This document shows, piece after piece, positions 35,307-43,847 of a DNA stretch of 45,494 nucleotides. The number at the start of each line of letters is the position of its first letter. Positions within the stretch are counted from its first letter, which is position 1. A model generated the notes under the pieces. It was not told where the DNA came from and made no database searches. It saw nothing but the letters and a program-made list of their open reading frames with translations. A program made the translations under genes and the position numbers. The stretch comes from Propionicimonas sp. (GTDB taxonomy: Bacteria > Actinomycetota > Actinomycetes > Propionibacteriales > Propionibacteriaceae): contig JAOATP010000162.1 of the NCBI GenBank assembly GCA_030158185.1, forward strand, positions 1 to 45,494. Reading direction: 5' to 3'.

Positions 35307-36000
35307 CCTGGTCAGCATCTTCCCTGACTACTTCGCCCCGCTGAGCCTCTCGCTCGTGGGGAAGGCCGTGGAGACCGGCATCCTCGACCTCGGCGTCCAT
35401 GACCTGCGGGACTGGACGCACGACCGGCACCGCACCGTTGACGACACCCCTTACGGCGGTGGCGCCGGCATGGTGATGAAGCCGGAACCGTGGGGGGAGG
35501 CGCTCGATGCGCTCGTGCCGGACGGCGGCCCGACGCCGCTGCTGGTCGTTCCCACCCCTGCCGGCGTGCCGTTCACCCAGGCACTTGCCCACGAGCTGGC
35601 CGACTGCGACTGGCTCCTGTTCGCCTGCGGACGCTACGAGGGCATCGATGCCCGTGTGGTCGAGCACGCAGTGACCCGGATGGACGTCCTCGAGGTGAGC
35701 CTCGGCGACTACGTCCTCAACGGCGGGGAGGTGGCTGCGCTGGCCATCACGGAGGCCGTGGTGCGCCTGCTGCCCGGCGTCCTCGGCAACCCGGAGTCGC
35801 TGGTGGAGGAATCCCACGGCGCAGAACTGGACGGGCTGCTGGAGTACCCCGTCTACACGAAGCCCGCATCGTGGCGGGGCCTCGAGGTGCCCGCTGTCCT
35901 GCTTTCCGGGCACCACGGACAGGTGGCCTCGTGGCGACTGGAGCAGTCCCGGCAACGCACGACGGACCGCCGCCCTGATCTCATTGACGGGTCGAATTAG
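35296..36000 (+). CDS. trmD: tRNA (guanine(37)-N1)-methyltransferase
   Basis: TrmD methylates G37 of tRNAs to prevent frameshifting. The 234 residues begin [15 protein letters not shown] and include [30 protein letters not shown], and the SPOUT trefoil-knot region [21 protein letters not shown] with [13 protein letters not shown]. The end [16 protein letters not shown] is family-typical. The ATG lies inside the end of rimM. In most actinobacteria rplS follows directly; here sdhCAB and two other genes intervene. Confidence 0.97.
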   Translation: MRIDLVSIFPDYFAPLSLSLVGKAVETGILDLGVHDLRDWTHDRHRTVDDTPYGGGAGMVMKPEPWGEALDALVPDGGPTPLLVVPTPAGVPFTQALAHELADCDWLLFACGRYEGIDARVVEHAVTRMDVLEVSLGDYVLNGGEVAALAITEAVVRLLPGVLGNPESLVEESHGAELDGLLEYPVYTKPASWRGLEVPAVLLSGHHGQVASWRLEQSRQRTTDRRPDLIDGSN

Positions 36001-36117
36001 GCAACGCCGATCTTGCCGAAAATGGTATTTGAGGCACCGCGTCCAGTCCCTGTCCGCACTCTGAGATCGGCCCGACCGGAAACCCCCTGGCTGCGCGAAT
36101 CAGTCGGCATAACTCGT

Positions 36118-36123
36118 TAGTCT
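36118..36123 (+). promoter_or_regulatory. -10 box, leaderless promoter of sdhCAB
   Basis: TAGTCT, then GACCCC, then the GTG at 36130. The rest of the 129-base gap after trmD shows no clear -35 or terminator. Confidence 0.5.
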
Positions 36124-36129
36124 GACCCC

Positions 36130-36834
36130 GTGGCGACAACGACTCTTACTCCTCATCAGAGAGCTGTCCGATCAACCGTTGCGATGAAGGCCTTGATGGC
36201 CGTCACCGGGTTGATCCTGATCGGCTTCCTTCTGGTTCACATGTACGGCAACCTCAAGATGTTCCTCGGTGCCGAATCCTTCGATCACTACGCAGAGTGG
36301 CTGAAGGGGGACATCCTCTACCCGCTGATCCCCTCGGGCTGGTTCATCTGGCTCTTCCGGGCGTTCATGGTGGCAGCGATCCTGCTGCACATCTATTCCG
36401 CCGTGACGCTCTGGCGTCGCGCGATGGCGGCCAACCCGACGGCGTATGCGGCGAAGAAGAAGCTGGCCCAGACCTACTCCGCGCGCACGATGCGCTGGGG
36501 CGGCGTCATCCTGGCCGGGCTGCTGATCTTCCACCTGGCGCAGTTCACCGTGAAGGCGACCCTGGTCAGCTCTCCGGCCACCGCGACCCCCTATGACATG
36601 GTCATCGCGGAGTTCAGCATCTGGTGGATGGTGGTCCTCTACGGCCTGTGGCTGGTGACGGTGTGCATGCACGTCCGCCACGGCCTGTGGAGCGCGTTCG
36701 CGACCCTCGGTGCCAACACCAGCGCCAAGGCCCGCACCGTGCTCAACGGCTGCGCCTGGGCAGTTGCCCTCCTGCTCTACATCGGCTTCATGATCATGCC
36801 GGTGGCTGTTCTCTTCGGATGGATTGGCGCATGA
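36130..36834 (+). CDS. sdhC: Succinate dehydrogenase cytochrome b subunit
   Basis: Membrane anchor of complex II that binds heme b and passes electrons to quinone. The 234-residue product has five hydrophobic helices, with candidate heme-ligand histidines in [30 protein letters not shown] and MHVRHGLW. A single five-helix anchor is the type used with menaquinone by many Gram-positive bacteria; a separate SdhD is not needed. The GTG start has a TAGTCT box six bases upstream. The stop overlaps sdhA by four bases (ATGA). Confidence 0.95.
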   Translation: MATTTLTPHQRAVRSTVAMKALMAVTGLILIGFLLVHMYGNLKMFLGAESFDHYAEWLKGDILYPLIPSGWFIWLFRAFMVAAILLHIYSAVTLWRRAMAANPTAYAAKKKLAQTYSARTMRWGGVILAGLLIFHLAQFTVKATLVSSPATATPYDMVIAEFSIWWMVVLYGLWLVTVCMHVRHGLWSAFATLGANTSAKARTVLNGCAWAVALLLYIGFMIMPVAVLFGWIGA

Positions 36835-38864
36835 CAACGACGACGAAGCCCGCCGCCCCCACGACGGCGAAGACCGCGAGCACCGACTTCTTCGAGGTCG
36901 GCGCCGACATCAAGGACGCCAAGGCTCCCGCCGGCGCAATCGAGCAGAAGTGGTCGAAGCGCAAGTTCGAGGCCAAGCTGGTCAACCCGTCCAACCGCCG
37001 CAAGCTGACCGTCATCATCGTCGGCACCGGCCTTGCCGGTGGCGCCGCTGCCGCTTCGCTGGGCGAGGCCGGTTACAACGTCCTGAACTTCTGTTACCAG
37101 GACAGCCCGCGCCGCGCGCACTCGATCGCCGCCCAGGGTGGCATCAACGCAGCGAAGAACTACCGCAACGACAACGACTCGACGTTCCGGCTGTTCTACG
37201 ACACCGTCAAGGGTGGTGACTACCGCGCCCGGGAGACCAACGTCTACCGCCTCGCCGAGGTCAGCGCGAACATCATCGACCAGTGCGTCGCCCAGGGCGT
37301 CCCGTTCGCCCGCGAGTACGGCGGCCTGCTCGACAACCGTTCCTTCGGTGGCGTCCAGGTGCAGCGCACCTTCTACGCCCGCGGCCAGACCGGCCAGCAG
37401 TTGCTGATCGGTGCCTACCAGGCGCTCGAGCGCCAGGTGGCTGCCGGCACGGTGAAGATGCACACCCGGCACGAGATGCTGGAAATCATCATCGTCGACG
37501 GTCGGGCCCGTGGCATCATCACCCGCGACATGGTGACCGGTGCCATCGAGACCCACTTCGCAGACGCCGTGGTGCTCGCCACCGGTGGCTACGGCAACGT
37601 GTTCTTCCTCTCGACGAACGCGATGGGCTGCAACGTGACCGCCAACTGGCGCGCACACCGCAAGGGCGCCTACTTCGGCAACCCCTGCTACACGCAGATC
37701 CACCCCACCTGCATCCCGGTGCACGGCGAGACCCAGTCCAAGCTCACGCTGATGTCTGAGTCGCTGCGCAACGACGGACGCATCTGGGTGCCGAAGAACG
37801 CAGCTGACTGCGAGAAGGACCCGCGCCAGATCGCAGAAGCCGACCGCGACTACTACCTGGAGCGGATCTACCCTGCGTTCGGCAACCTCGTGCCGCGTGA
37901 CATCGCGTCCCGTCAGGCGAAGAACATGTGCGACGAGGGCCGCGGCGTCGGTCCTGCTGTCAAGGAGTTCGACGAGAACGGCAACGAGCGCTTCGTCCGT
38001 CGCGGCGTCTACCTCGACTTCGCAGAGGCGATCGGCCGGTTGACCAAGGAAGGCGTGGCCTCCCGCTACGGCAACCTGTTCGACATGTACGCGCAGATCA
38101 CCGGCGAGGACCCGTACGAGACCCCGATGCGGATCTACCCCGCGGTGCACTACACCATGGGTGGCCTGTGGGTGGACTACGACCTGTCCTCCAACGTGCC
38201 CGGCCTCTACGTGACCGGCGAGGCGAACTTCTCCGACCACGGTGCGAACCGCCTCGGTGCCTCCGCCCTCATGCAGGGCCTGGCCGACGGGTACTTCGTG
38301 CTGCCGAACACCATCAACGACTACCTTGCCGGCGCATCCGCGCTGCCCAAGGTCGACGCCAGCCACCCGGCTGCCGTCGAGGCGTTGGACTCGGTGAAGG
38401 ACCGGATCGCCAAACTGCTGGCCGTCAACGGAAACCGCACGGTCGACTCCTTCCACAAGGAGCTCGGCAACATCATGTGGGAGTACTGCGGCATGTACCG
38501 CACCGAGGCCGGCCTGATCAAGGCCATCGGCCTCATCCAGAAGCTCCGCGAGAGCTTCTGGAAGGACGTGAAGGTCTCCGGCGTGAACGAGGACTTCAAC
38601 CAGACCCTCGAGCGCGCGGGACGCGTGGTGGACTTCATGGAACTCGGCGAACTGATGTGCGTCGACGCCCTGCACCGCCGCGAATCCTGTGGCGGCCACT
38701 TCCGGGCAGAGAGCCAGACAGAGGACGGCGAGGCCCTGCGTCACGACGACGAGTACGCCTACGTCGCCGCCTGGGAGTACACCGGCACCGCGCAGGCTCC
38801 GATCCTGCACAAGGAGCCGCTGGAGTATGAGTTCATCGAGCTGAAGCAACGGAGTTACAAGTGA
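36831..38864 (+). CDS. sdhA: Succinate dehydrogenase flavoprotein subunit
   Basis: FAD-containing catalytic subunit oxidising succinate to fumarate. The 677-residue product has the dinucleotide motif [34 protein letters not shown] (FAD-linked His region), [20 protein letters not shown], and [25 protein letters not shown]. The first 45 residues are a hydrophilic extension before the Rossmann strand. The ATG at 36831 overlaps the sdhC stop; its own stop overlaps sdhB by four bases (GTGA). Confidence 0.98.
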   Translation: MTTTTKPAAPTTAKTASTDFFEVGADIKDAKAPAGAIEQKWSKRKFEAKLVNPSNRRKLTVIIVGTGLAGGAAAASLGEAGYNVLNFCYQDSPRRAHSIAAQGGINAAKNYRNDNDSTFRLFYDTVKGGDYRARETNVYRLAEVSANIIDQCVAQGVPFAREYGGLLDNRSFGGVQVQRTFYARGQTGQQLLIGAYQALERQVAAGTVKMHTRHEMLEIIIVDGRARGIITRDMVTGAIETHFADAVVLATGGYGNVFFLSTNAMGCNVTANWRAHRKGAYFGNPCYTQIHPTCIPVHGETQSKLTLMSESLRNDGRIWVPKNAADCEKDPRQIAEADRDYYLERIYPAFGNLVPRDIASRQAKNMCDEGRGVGPAVKEFDENGNERFVRRGVYLDFAEAIGRLTKEGVASRYGNLFDMYAQITGEDPYETPMRIYPAVHYTMGGLWVDYDLSSNVPGLYVTGEANFSDHGANRLGASALMQGLADGYFVLPNTINDYLAGASALPKVDASHPAAVEALDSVKDRIAKLLAVNGNRTVDSFHKELGNIMWEYCGMYRTEAGLIKAIGLIQKLRESFWKDVKVSGVNEDFNQTLERAGRVVDFMELGELMCVDALHRRESCGGHFRAESQTEDGEALRHDDEYAYVAAWEYTGTAQAPILHKEPLEYEFIELKQRSYK

Positions 38865-39622
38865 ACATCACGCTGCGCGTATGGCGCCAAGCAAACGCCT
38901 CTGCCGAGGGTCGCATGGTCACCTACCAGGTGCAGGACGTCTCCCCGGACATGTCGTTCCTGGAGATGCTCGACCTGCTCAACGAGGACCTCACCATCAA
39001 GGGTGAGGAGCCGGTGGCCTTCGACCACGACTGCCGTGAAGGCATCTGTGGCATGTGTGGTGTCGTCATCAACGGCACCGCCCACGGCCGGGGCGAGTCC
39101 CCGGTTCCGACCACCACCTGCCAGCTGCACATGCGGTCCTTCGAAGATGGCGCGACCATCGACGTCGAGCCGTGGCGTGCGGGCCCGTTCCCTGTGATCA
39201 AGGACCTGGCCGTCGACCGGTCTGCGTTCGACCGGATCATCCAGGCCGGCGGCTTCATCTCCGCCAACACCGGAGCAGCCCCGGAGGCCCACGCGGCTCC
39301 GGTGGGCAAGTTGCAGGCAGACCGTGCCTTCGACGCCGCCACCTGCATCGGCTGCGGCGCCTGTGTCGCTGCGTGCCCGAACTCCTCGGCGATGCTGTTC
39401 ACCGCCGCGAAGATCACCCACCTGGCCATGCTCCCGCAGGGTCAGCCGGAGCGGTACAGCCGGATCAAGACGATGATCGCCGTGCACGACGAAGAAGGCT
39501 TCGGCGGCTGCACGAACATCGGCGAGTGTGCGGAGGTCTGTCCCAAGCAGATCCCGTTCGACACGATCAGCCAGCTCAACCGCGACCTGATCGCCAGCCT
39601 GTTCAAGAAGGACGGCAAGTAG
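38861..39622 (+). CDS. sdhB: Succinate dehydrogenase iron-sulfur subunit
   Basis: Electron-transfer subunit with three iron-sulfur clusters. In the 253 residues the 2Fe-2S site is [19 protein letters not shown] with a distant TTTCQLH, the 4Fe-4S site is [17 protein letters not shown], and the last cluster is [18 protein letters not shown]. The GTG start is inside the sdhA end. A strong hairpin ten bases after the stop ends the operon. Confidence 0.98.
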   Translation: MNITLRVWRQANASAEGRMVTYQVQDVSPDMSFLEMLDLLNEDLTIKGEEPVAFDHDCREGICGMCGVVINGTAHGRGESPVPTTTCQLHMRSFEDGATIDVEPWRAGPFPVIKDLAVDRSAFDRIIQAGGFISANTGAAPEAHAAPVGKLQADRAFDAATCIGCGACVAACPNSSAMLFTAAKITHLAMLPQGQPERYSRIKTMIAVHDEEGFGGCTNIGECAEVCPKQIPFDTISQLNRDLIASLFKKDGK

Positions 39623-39631
39623 CAGCACGTC

Positions 39632-39667
39632 AGGAGGCCCCCGGAGCGGAAGCTCCGGGGGCCTCCT
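39632..39667 (+). terminator. Terminator hairpin after sdhB
   Basis: Perfect 16-bp stem (39632-39647 with 39652-39667) closed by a GGAA tetraloop. No T-run follows, but position and strength favour transcription termination. Confidence 0.75.
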
Positions 39668-39727
39668 GCCGTCCTGCCCGGCCGGTTGGCGGGTCCAGCC
39701 CCGCCGCCCTGCGCTCGTCCCGCCCAT

Positions 39728-39769
39728 CTTGCTCCCGAAATTCCGGGAGCAAGGGCACTTTTCGGGAGC
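39728..39769. repeat. Palindromic element, family D, with a third arm
   Basis: CTTGCTCCCG (39728-39737) and CGGGAGCAAG (39744-39753) are perfect complements around AAATTC. A third segment TTTCGGGAGC (39760-39769) complements GCTCCCGAAA (39731-39740), so the first arm could pair with either. It lies between the convergent sdhB and DUF1801 genes, after the sdhB terminator. Confidence 0.65.
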
Positions 39770-39796
39770 GGGAACTGCGCGGCTCGGCGGGAAGGG

Positions 39797-40261
39797 TCAG
39801 GCGTGGTCGGGGTCGAGCGGTTCGACGACGGCTCCGGGGTGGGTGTCCTCGAAGGTGTCGGCGTCGGCCCACCCACGGCGGATGAGCTGGCGCAGGACGC
39901 CGAGGTCCACGTCCTCGAGCTTGTTGACGTACAGGCACCCCTTGCCGAGGCGGTGGGTGCCGAGTTCAGCAAGGAGGTCGGCGTTGCTGCCGTAGAGGGT
40001 GAGCCCGTAGAGCGTGAGGGCCGCCTTGCGCGGGCTGAACCCCACCCGTGGCATCTCACCGGACCGGCCGGTGGCGTAGGTGTAGCGCAGACGTCCGAAG
40101 CCGACGATCGTCGGCCCCCACATCGCCGGCTCTGCTCCGGTCTCCGCACGGAAGATGTCGAGGAGCTCAAGGCCCTGGGCGTTGCGGCGGGCCGGCTCCA
40201 CCGAGTTCAGGAACTCCTGCACCGACTCATCGGTCGGGTGCGTCTTCGGTTCGTTCGCCAT
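39797..40261 (-). CDS. DUF1801 (YdhG-like) protein
   Basis: Small 154-residue protein of the DUF1801 family, which has a frataxin-like fold and no firmly assigned function. Family blocks: VQEFLNSVEPARRNAQGLELLDIF, MWGPTIVGFGRLRY, PRVGFSPRKAALTLYG and GKGCLYVNKLEDVDLGVL. LTLYG is repeated twice in a row, an imperfect 15-base tandem duplication. The ATG at 40261 has TACCAT six bases upstream, a leaderless layout. Confidence 0.88.
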   Translation of the reverse strand: MANEPKTHPTDESVQEFLNSVEPARRNAQGLELLDIFRAETGAEPAMWGPTIVGFGRLRYTYATGRSGEMPRVGFSPRKAALTLYGLTLYGSNADLLAELGTHRLGKGCLYVNKLEDVDLGVLRQLIRRGWADADTFEDTHPGAVVEPLDPDHA

Positions 40262-40267
40262 TGCGAA

Positions 40268-40273
40268 ATGGTA
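40268..40273 (-). promoter_or_regulatory. -10 box, leaderless promoter of DUF1801 gene
   Basis: TACCAT on the minus strand, six bases before the ATG at 40261. Confidence 0.45.
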
Positions 40274-40322
40274 CGCAGCCGGGACGGATTGTGAGAATGT
40301 TCCCCGGACGGGGGTGGTGGAG

Positions 40323-41045
40323 ATGGCCTACGAGAAGCTCGAGGCGGACGCCGTGCTGGCGACCGCGCAACGCCTGCAGGCGCGGATCCTCGCGAGGTTC
40401 CCGGACCGGAACCTCGGACGGGTCGCCGAGCGACTGGTGACCGTCGCTTCGGACGTGGAGCGCGCCGCTGCGCGATCGACCTGGGTCAAGGTGCTGCGGG
40501 TCATTGGGCTGGTGCTGATCGCGGTCATCGTCGCGCTGTCGGCGGCGTCACTGGTTGCCGCCATGGTCGAGCTGGCGCGCAGCGCAGGATCGACGCTGGC
40601 CTGGCTGGCGGCGGTCGAGACGATCGTGAGCGACGTCGTCTATGCCGGGATCGCCGTCGTCTTCCTATGGGTGCTGCCGTCCCAGCTCGAACGGCGCCGC
40701 ATCCTCGGTGAATTGCACCGGCTCCGGTCGCTGGCCCACGTGATCGACATGCACCAGCTCACCAAGGATCCCGAGCGGTACGCACCGTCCTTCCAGGAAA
40801 CCTCCCAGACCGTCCAGGTGACCCTGCGCCCCATCGAGATGGCCAACTACCTGGACTACTGCTCGGAGCTGCTCTCGCTGGTGTCGAAGACCGCTGCGGT
40901 CTACGCAGAGCGCAGCACCGACCCGGCCGTGCTGGCAACAATCAGCGACATCGAGAACCTCACCAACGGCATGGCGCGCAAGATCTGGCAGAAGCTCGGG
41001 CTCATTCCGGGAGTGATCGCCCGTCGTGCCGACCCGGTGGACTAG
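40323..41045 (+). CDS. Membrane protein of unknown function
   Basis: A 240-residue protein that I do not recognise. The N-terminal 60 residues are helical and soluble (EADAVLATAQRLQARILARF), then come two hydrophobic helices (VLRVIGLVLIAVIVALSAAS and SDVVYAGIAVVFLWVLP), and a soluble C-terminal helical domain (RRILGELHRLRSLAHVIDMHQL to IENLTNGMARKIWQKLGLI). The ATG at 40323 is used; in-frame GTGs at 40314 and 40317 are alternatives. Divergent from the DUF1801 gene with only 61 bases between, so promoters of the two must be close or overlapping. Confidence 0.75.
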   Translation: MAYEKLEADAVLATAQRLQARILARFPDRNLGRVAERLVTVASDVERAAARSTWVKVLRVIGLVLIAVIVALSAASLVAAMVELARSAGSTLAWLAAVETIVSDVVYAGIAVVFLWVLPSQLERRRILGELHRLRSLAHVIDMHQLTKDPERYAPSFQETSQTVQVTLRPIEMANYLDYCSELLSLVSKTAAVYAERSTDPAVLATISDIENLTNGMARKIWQKLGLIPGVIARRADPVD

Positions 41046-41110
41046 GTGCCCGATTCGCTGCTCCGCTGCCGGTATGGCAAACTTGGGAGTCGTTGTGCCG
41101 AGCGCGCTCC

Positions 41111-41171
41111 TGCCACAGGGGGAAGGCCCTCTCGGACCCACTGAAATGACTACACGAAGTGTCCTGTGGCA
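41111..41171 (+). promoter_or_regulatory. Possible rplS leader structure
   Basis: TGCCACAGG (41111-41119) can pair with CCTGTGGCA (41163-41171), just before the GCGAGGAA ribosome-binding site of rplS (about 41174-41181). A -10-like TATGGC lies at about 41072. Autoregulatory leaders are known for L19 in other phyla; a similar role here is only inferred. Confidence 0.3.
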
Positions 41172-41185
41172 CTGGCGAGGAACCC

Positions 41186-41536
41186 ATGAACAAGCTGGTA
41201 GAGCAGATCGGCAACGATGCACTGCGCTCCGACCACCCCGACTTCCGCCCCGGCGACCAGGTCAAGGTGCACGTCCGCGTCATCGAAGGTAACCGCTCCC
41301 GGATTCAGGTCTTCGCCGGCGCCGTGATCTCCCGTGCAGGTTCGGGGATCGGCGCTGCCTTCACCGTCCGCAAGGTCAGCTTCGGCACCGGTGTCGAGCG
41401 CACCTTCCCGCTGCACAGCCCGATCATCGAGAAGATCGAGGTCGAGCGCATGGGTGACGTGCGACGCGCCAAGCTGTACTACCTCCGTGGTCTGCGCGGC
41501 AAGGCTGCCAAGATCAAGGAGAAGCGCGACCGCTGA
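41186..41536 (+). CDS. rplS: 50S ribosomal protein L19
   Basis: L19 lies at the 30S-50S interface. The 116-residue product has the family blocks [44 protein letters not shown] and [19 protein letters not shown]. The ATG at 41186 has GAGGA upstream. It is normally adjacent to trmD; here it lies 5.2 kb downstream of it. lepB follows after 47 bases. Confidence 0.97.
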   Translation: MNKLVEQIGNDALRSDHPDFRPGDQVKVHVRVIEGNRSRIQVFAGAVISRAGSGIGAAFTVRKVSFGTGVERTFPLHSPIIEKIEVERMGDVRRAKLYYLRGLRGKAAKIKEKRDR

Positions 41537-41583
41537 GCACTCCGAAGATGCCGGAGCGCGCGAGCGTCGAAGAAGGGAGAGCC

Positions 41584-42360
41584 GTGAGCGATCCCACCGT
41601 CGGTACCGGGAGCAAGGAAGACTCCGGGCTGCGGATAGCGGGTGGCTGGCTGCGTGAGATCGCGATCGTTGTGATCGGTGCGCTCATCGCATCCACGCTG
41701 CTTCGCCTCTTCATCGTGCAGATGTTCGTGATCCCTTCCGGGTCGATGGAGAACACCCTGCAGGTGCGCGACCGTGTTGCCGTGCAGAAGCTTGTCGGTT
41801 TCCAGCGGGGCGACGTCATCGTGTTCCGCGACACCGAGGGCTGGCTCGCTCCGGCCAAGGTGGAGGACGACCCGGTGAAGAAGGCCCTCATCTTCGTCGG
41901 CCTTGCCCCGGACGAGAGCTCCAACCACCTGATCAAGCGGGTCATCGGTCTCGCCGGCGACCACGTCACCTGCTGTGACGCACGCGGACGCATCGTCGTG
42001 AACGGGACAGCGCTCAACGAGTCGGCCTACCTGTACACGGACGAGGCCACCGGCAAGCAGGTCGACCCGTCGGCCGCTGCCTTCGATCTCGTCGTTCCCG
42101 CGGGCACCGTCTTCGTGATGGGTGACCACCGCAACGACTCCCAGGACTCCCGCTGCCACCTCGCCGACGACACCGACGGTGGGCCGGCAGGCAGCAAGGC
42201 CTTCATCCCCACAGGGAACATCGTCGGCACGGCCGTCGCCGTCGTCTATCCGTTCAGCCGGTTCTCCGGACTCAGCCGGCCTCTGACGTTCGAGAACATC
42301 CCCGCCGGCCAGACCCCGCCAGCCGCCCCCGTGCTGAACGGCCCAGAAGTCGTCTGTTAG
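41584..42360 (+). CDS. lepB: Signal peptidase I
   Basis: Type I signal peptidase, which removes signal peptides from exported proteins on the outer face of the membrane. The 258-residue product has one N-terminal transmembrane helix (IAIVVIGALIASTLLRLFIVQMFV) and then the catalytic Ser in IPSGSMENTL, the catalytic Lys in LIKRVIGLAGD, and GDHRNDSQDSR. The GTG at 41584 has GGGAGA five bases upstream; the ATG at 41548 would add 12 residues without support. Confidence 0.95.
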   Translation: MSDPTVGTGSKEDSGLRIAGGWLREIAIVVIGALIASTLLRLFIVQMFVIPSGSMENTLQVRDRVAVQKLVGFQRGDVIVFRDTEGWLAPAKVEDDPVKKALIFVGLAPDESSNHLIKRVIGLAGDHVTCCDARGRIVVNGTALNESAYLYTDEATGKQVDPSAAAFDLVVPAGTVFVMGDHRNDSQDSRCHLADDTDGGPAGSKAFIPTGNIVGTAVAVVYPFSRFSGLSRPLTFENIPAGQTPPAAPVLNGPEVVC

Positions 42361-42369
42361 GCCGGGCCA

Positions 42370-43080
42370 GTGGCGATCGTCGTCCGCCGGGAGGCCGGTA
42401 TCTACGCCTACGAGGCCTCGCTGCGCCGTGGCGGCTTCGACCTGATCGCCGGCGCTGACGAAGCCGGACGCGGCGCGTGCGCAGGTCCCCTCGTCGCGGG
42501 CGCTGTCATCCTGCGGCCCGGCAAGGCGGGGGAGATCCCCGGCCTCGCCGACTCCAAGCTGCTCACGCCGCTGGCGCGCGACCGGGTCTACGACCACATC
42601 CTGAAGCGGGCCCTCGCCTGGTCGGTGGTCAGCGTCGACCCCGCGGAGTGCGACACCCTCGGGATGCACCAGGCCAACCTCACCGCGCTGCGCAGGGCGC
42701 TGCTGCGCCTCCAGCCCACCGCTGCGTTCGCCCTCACCGACGGCTTCGGGGTGGACGGGCTCGGCATGCCGAACCTCGCCATCTGGAAGGGCGACCGGGT
42801 GGCTGCCTGCGTCGCTGCTGCTTCGGTCATCGCGAAGGTGACAAGGGACCGCCTGATGGGTGGCTGGCACGAGGAACTGCCCGACTACGCCTTCGACATC
42901 CACAAGGGCTACTGCACGCCCCTGCACCAGGAGCGTCTCGAGGAGCACGGCCCCAGCCACATCCACCGCTGGTGCTTCGAGAACGTCCGCCGCACCGCGC
43001 GTCCGGAAGGTTGGGCGGGTGTTCGGTGGGTCGGCAGCACAACCACCGGCGACTCGTCGGCTAGGCTGCTTCCGTCATGA
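42370..43080 (+). CDS. rnhB: Ribonuclease HII
   Basis: RNase HII cuts RNA in RNA-DNA hybrids and removes misincorporated ribonucleotides. The 236-residue product has the catalytic GADEAGRGACAGPLVAGAV, LADSKLL, a TDGFGVDGLG block and AACVAAASVIAKVTRDRLM, all family motifs. GTG start, nine bases after lepB. Its last bases overlap the DUF2469 start (ATGA). Confidence 0.96.
   Translation: MAIVVRREAGIYAYEASLRRGGFDLIAGADEAGRGACAGPLVAGAVILRPGKAGEIPGLADSKLLTPLARDRVYDHILKRALAWSVVSVDPAECDTLGMHQANLTALRRALLRLQPTAAFALTDGFGVDGLGMPNLAIWKGDRVAACVAAASVIAKVTRDRLMGGWHEELPDYAFDIHKGYCTPLHQERLEEHGPSHIHRWCFENVRRTARPEGWAGVRWVGSTTTGDSSARLLPS
43062..43067 (+). promoter_or_regulatory. Possible -10 box for the DUF2469 gene
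   Basis: TAGGCT inside the end of rnhB, nine bases before the ATG at 43077. The same hexamer precedes recG. Confidence 0.35.
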
Positions 43081-43388
43081 GCGCCGAAGACCTTGAACAG
43101 TACGAGTCCGAACTCGAACTGCAGTTGTACAAGGAGTACAAGGACGTCGTCGGCATCTTCACGTACGCGGTGGAGACCGAGCGGCGCTTCTACCTGTGCA
43201 ACGCTGTCGACCTGAAGGTCCGCACCGAGGGTGGTGACGTGTACTACGAGGTGTCCATGGGCGACGCCTGGGTGTGGGACATGTACCGCCCGGCCCGGTT
43301 CGTGAAGAGTGCAAAGGTGCTCACCTTCCGCGACGTCTCCATCGAGGAGATCGCGCACAGCGACCTGAAGGTGCCCGACAACCTCTGA
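43077..43388 (+). CDS. DUF2469 protein
   Basis: A 103-residue conserved actinobacterial protein. It starts SAEDLEQYESELELQLYKEYKDVV and continues GIFTYAVETERRFYLCN and VYYEVSMGDAWVWDMYRPARFVK, all typical of the family, which is nearly always next to rnhB and yraN. Function unknown. It overlaps rnhB by four bases and is followed by a 93-base gap that shows no clear signal. Confidence 0.92.
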   Translation: MSAEDLEQYESELELQLYKEYKDVVGIFTYAVETERRFYLCNAVDLKVRTEGGDVYYEVSMGDAWVWDMYRPARFVKSAKVLTFRDVSIEEIAHSDLKVPDNL

Positions 43389-43481
43389 CCTGTGGATCAT
43401 CGCTCCCTTCGTCCACAGGACGCGAGGAGCGTGACGCGCGCGCCGTCCCCAAGCCGATAGTCACCGGTGGAGGTGGTGGCC

Positions 43482-43847
43482 ATGGGCAGGGCAGAGGTGT
43501 GGCACGTCGGGGAGGAACTGGCAGCGCGCTACCTCGCGGGTCTGGGCTGGCAGGTGCTGGAGCGCAACTGGCGCTGCCCTGCCGGGGAGCTCGACATCAT
43601 CGCGATCGACCCCACCCCGGTGCCGGTCGTGGTCTTCTGCGAGGTGAAGTGCCGCACAGGGCTCGGGTTCGGGCCACCGCTGGAGGCCATCACCGCAGCA
43701 AAGGTGGCCAAGCTGCGCGAGGTGGCGTTGCACTGGCTGCGGGCCCAGGAGCGGCCGGTGGCCCACATCCGGTTCGACGGGGTGGGCGTGCTGCTCTCCC
43801 GGGGGGCGCCACCGATCATCACCCACGTTCCGGGCATCGGCCGGTGA
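43482..43847 (+). CDS. yraN: YraN-family (UPF0102) protein
   Basis: A 121-residue protein with the nuclease-like core seen in Holliday-junction-resolvase-type folds: GEELAARYLAGLGWQVLERNW, then GELDIIAID, CEVKCRTGLGFGPP (E-x-K) and KVAKLREVALHWL. Activity not proven. The ATG at 43482 is chosen because GGAGG lies about eight bases upstream and the family starts near the GEELAA helix; a GTG at 43467 is an alternative. The stop overlaps comM by four bases. Confidence 0.92.
   Translation: MGRAEVWHVGEELAARYLAGLGWQVLERNWRCPAGELDIIAIDPTPVPVVVFCEVKCRTGLGFGPPLEAITAAKVAKLREVALHWLRAQERPVAHIRFDGVGVLLSRGAPPIITHVPGIGR

Noticed and set aside
36777-38849. Open frame of 690 codons on the minus strand
   Set aside because: Antisense to sdhA, which has full motifs; the product is His/Val/Asp-rich shadow sequence.
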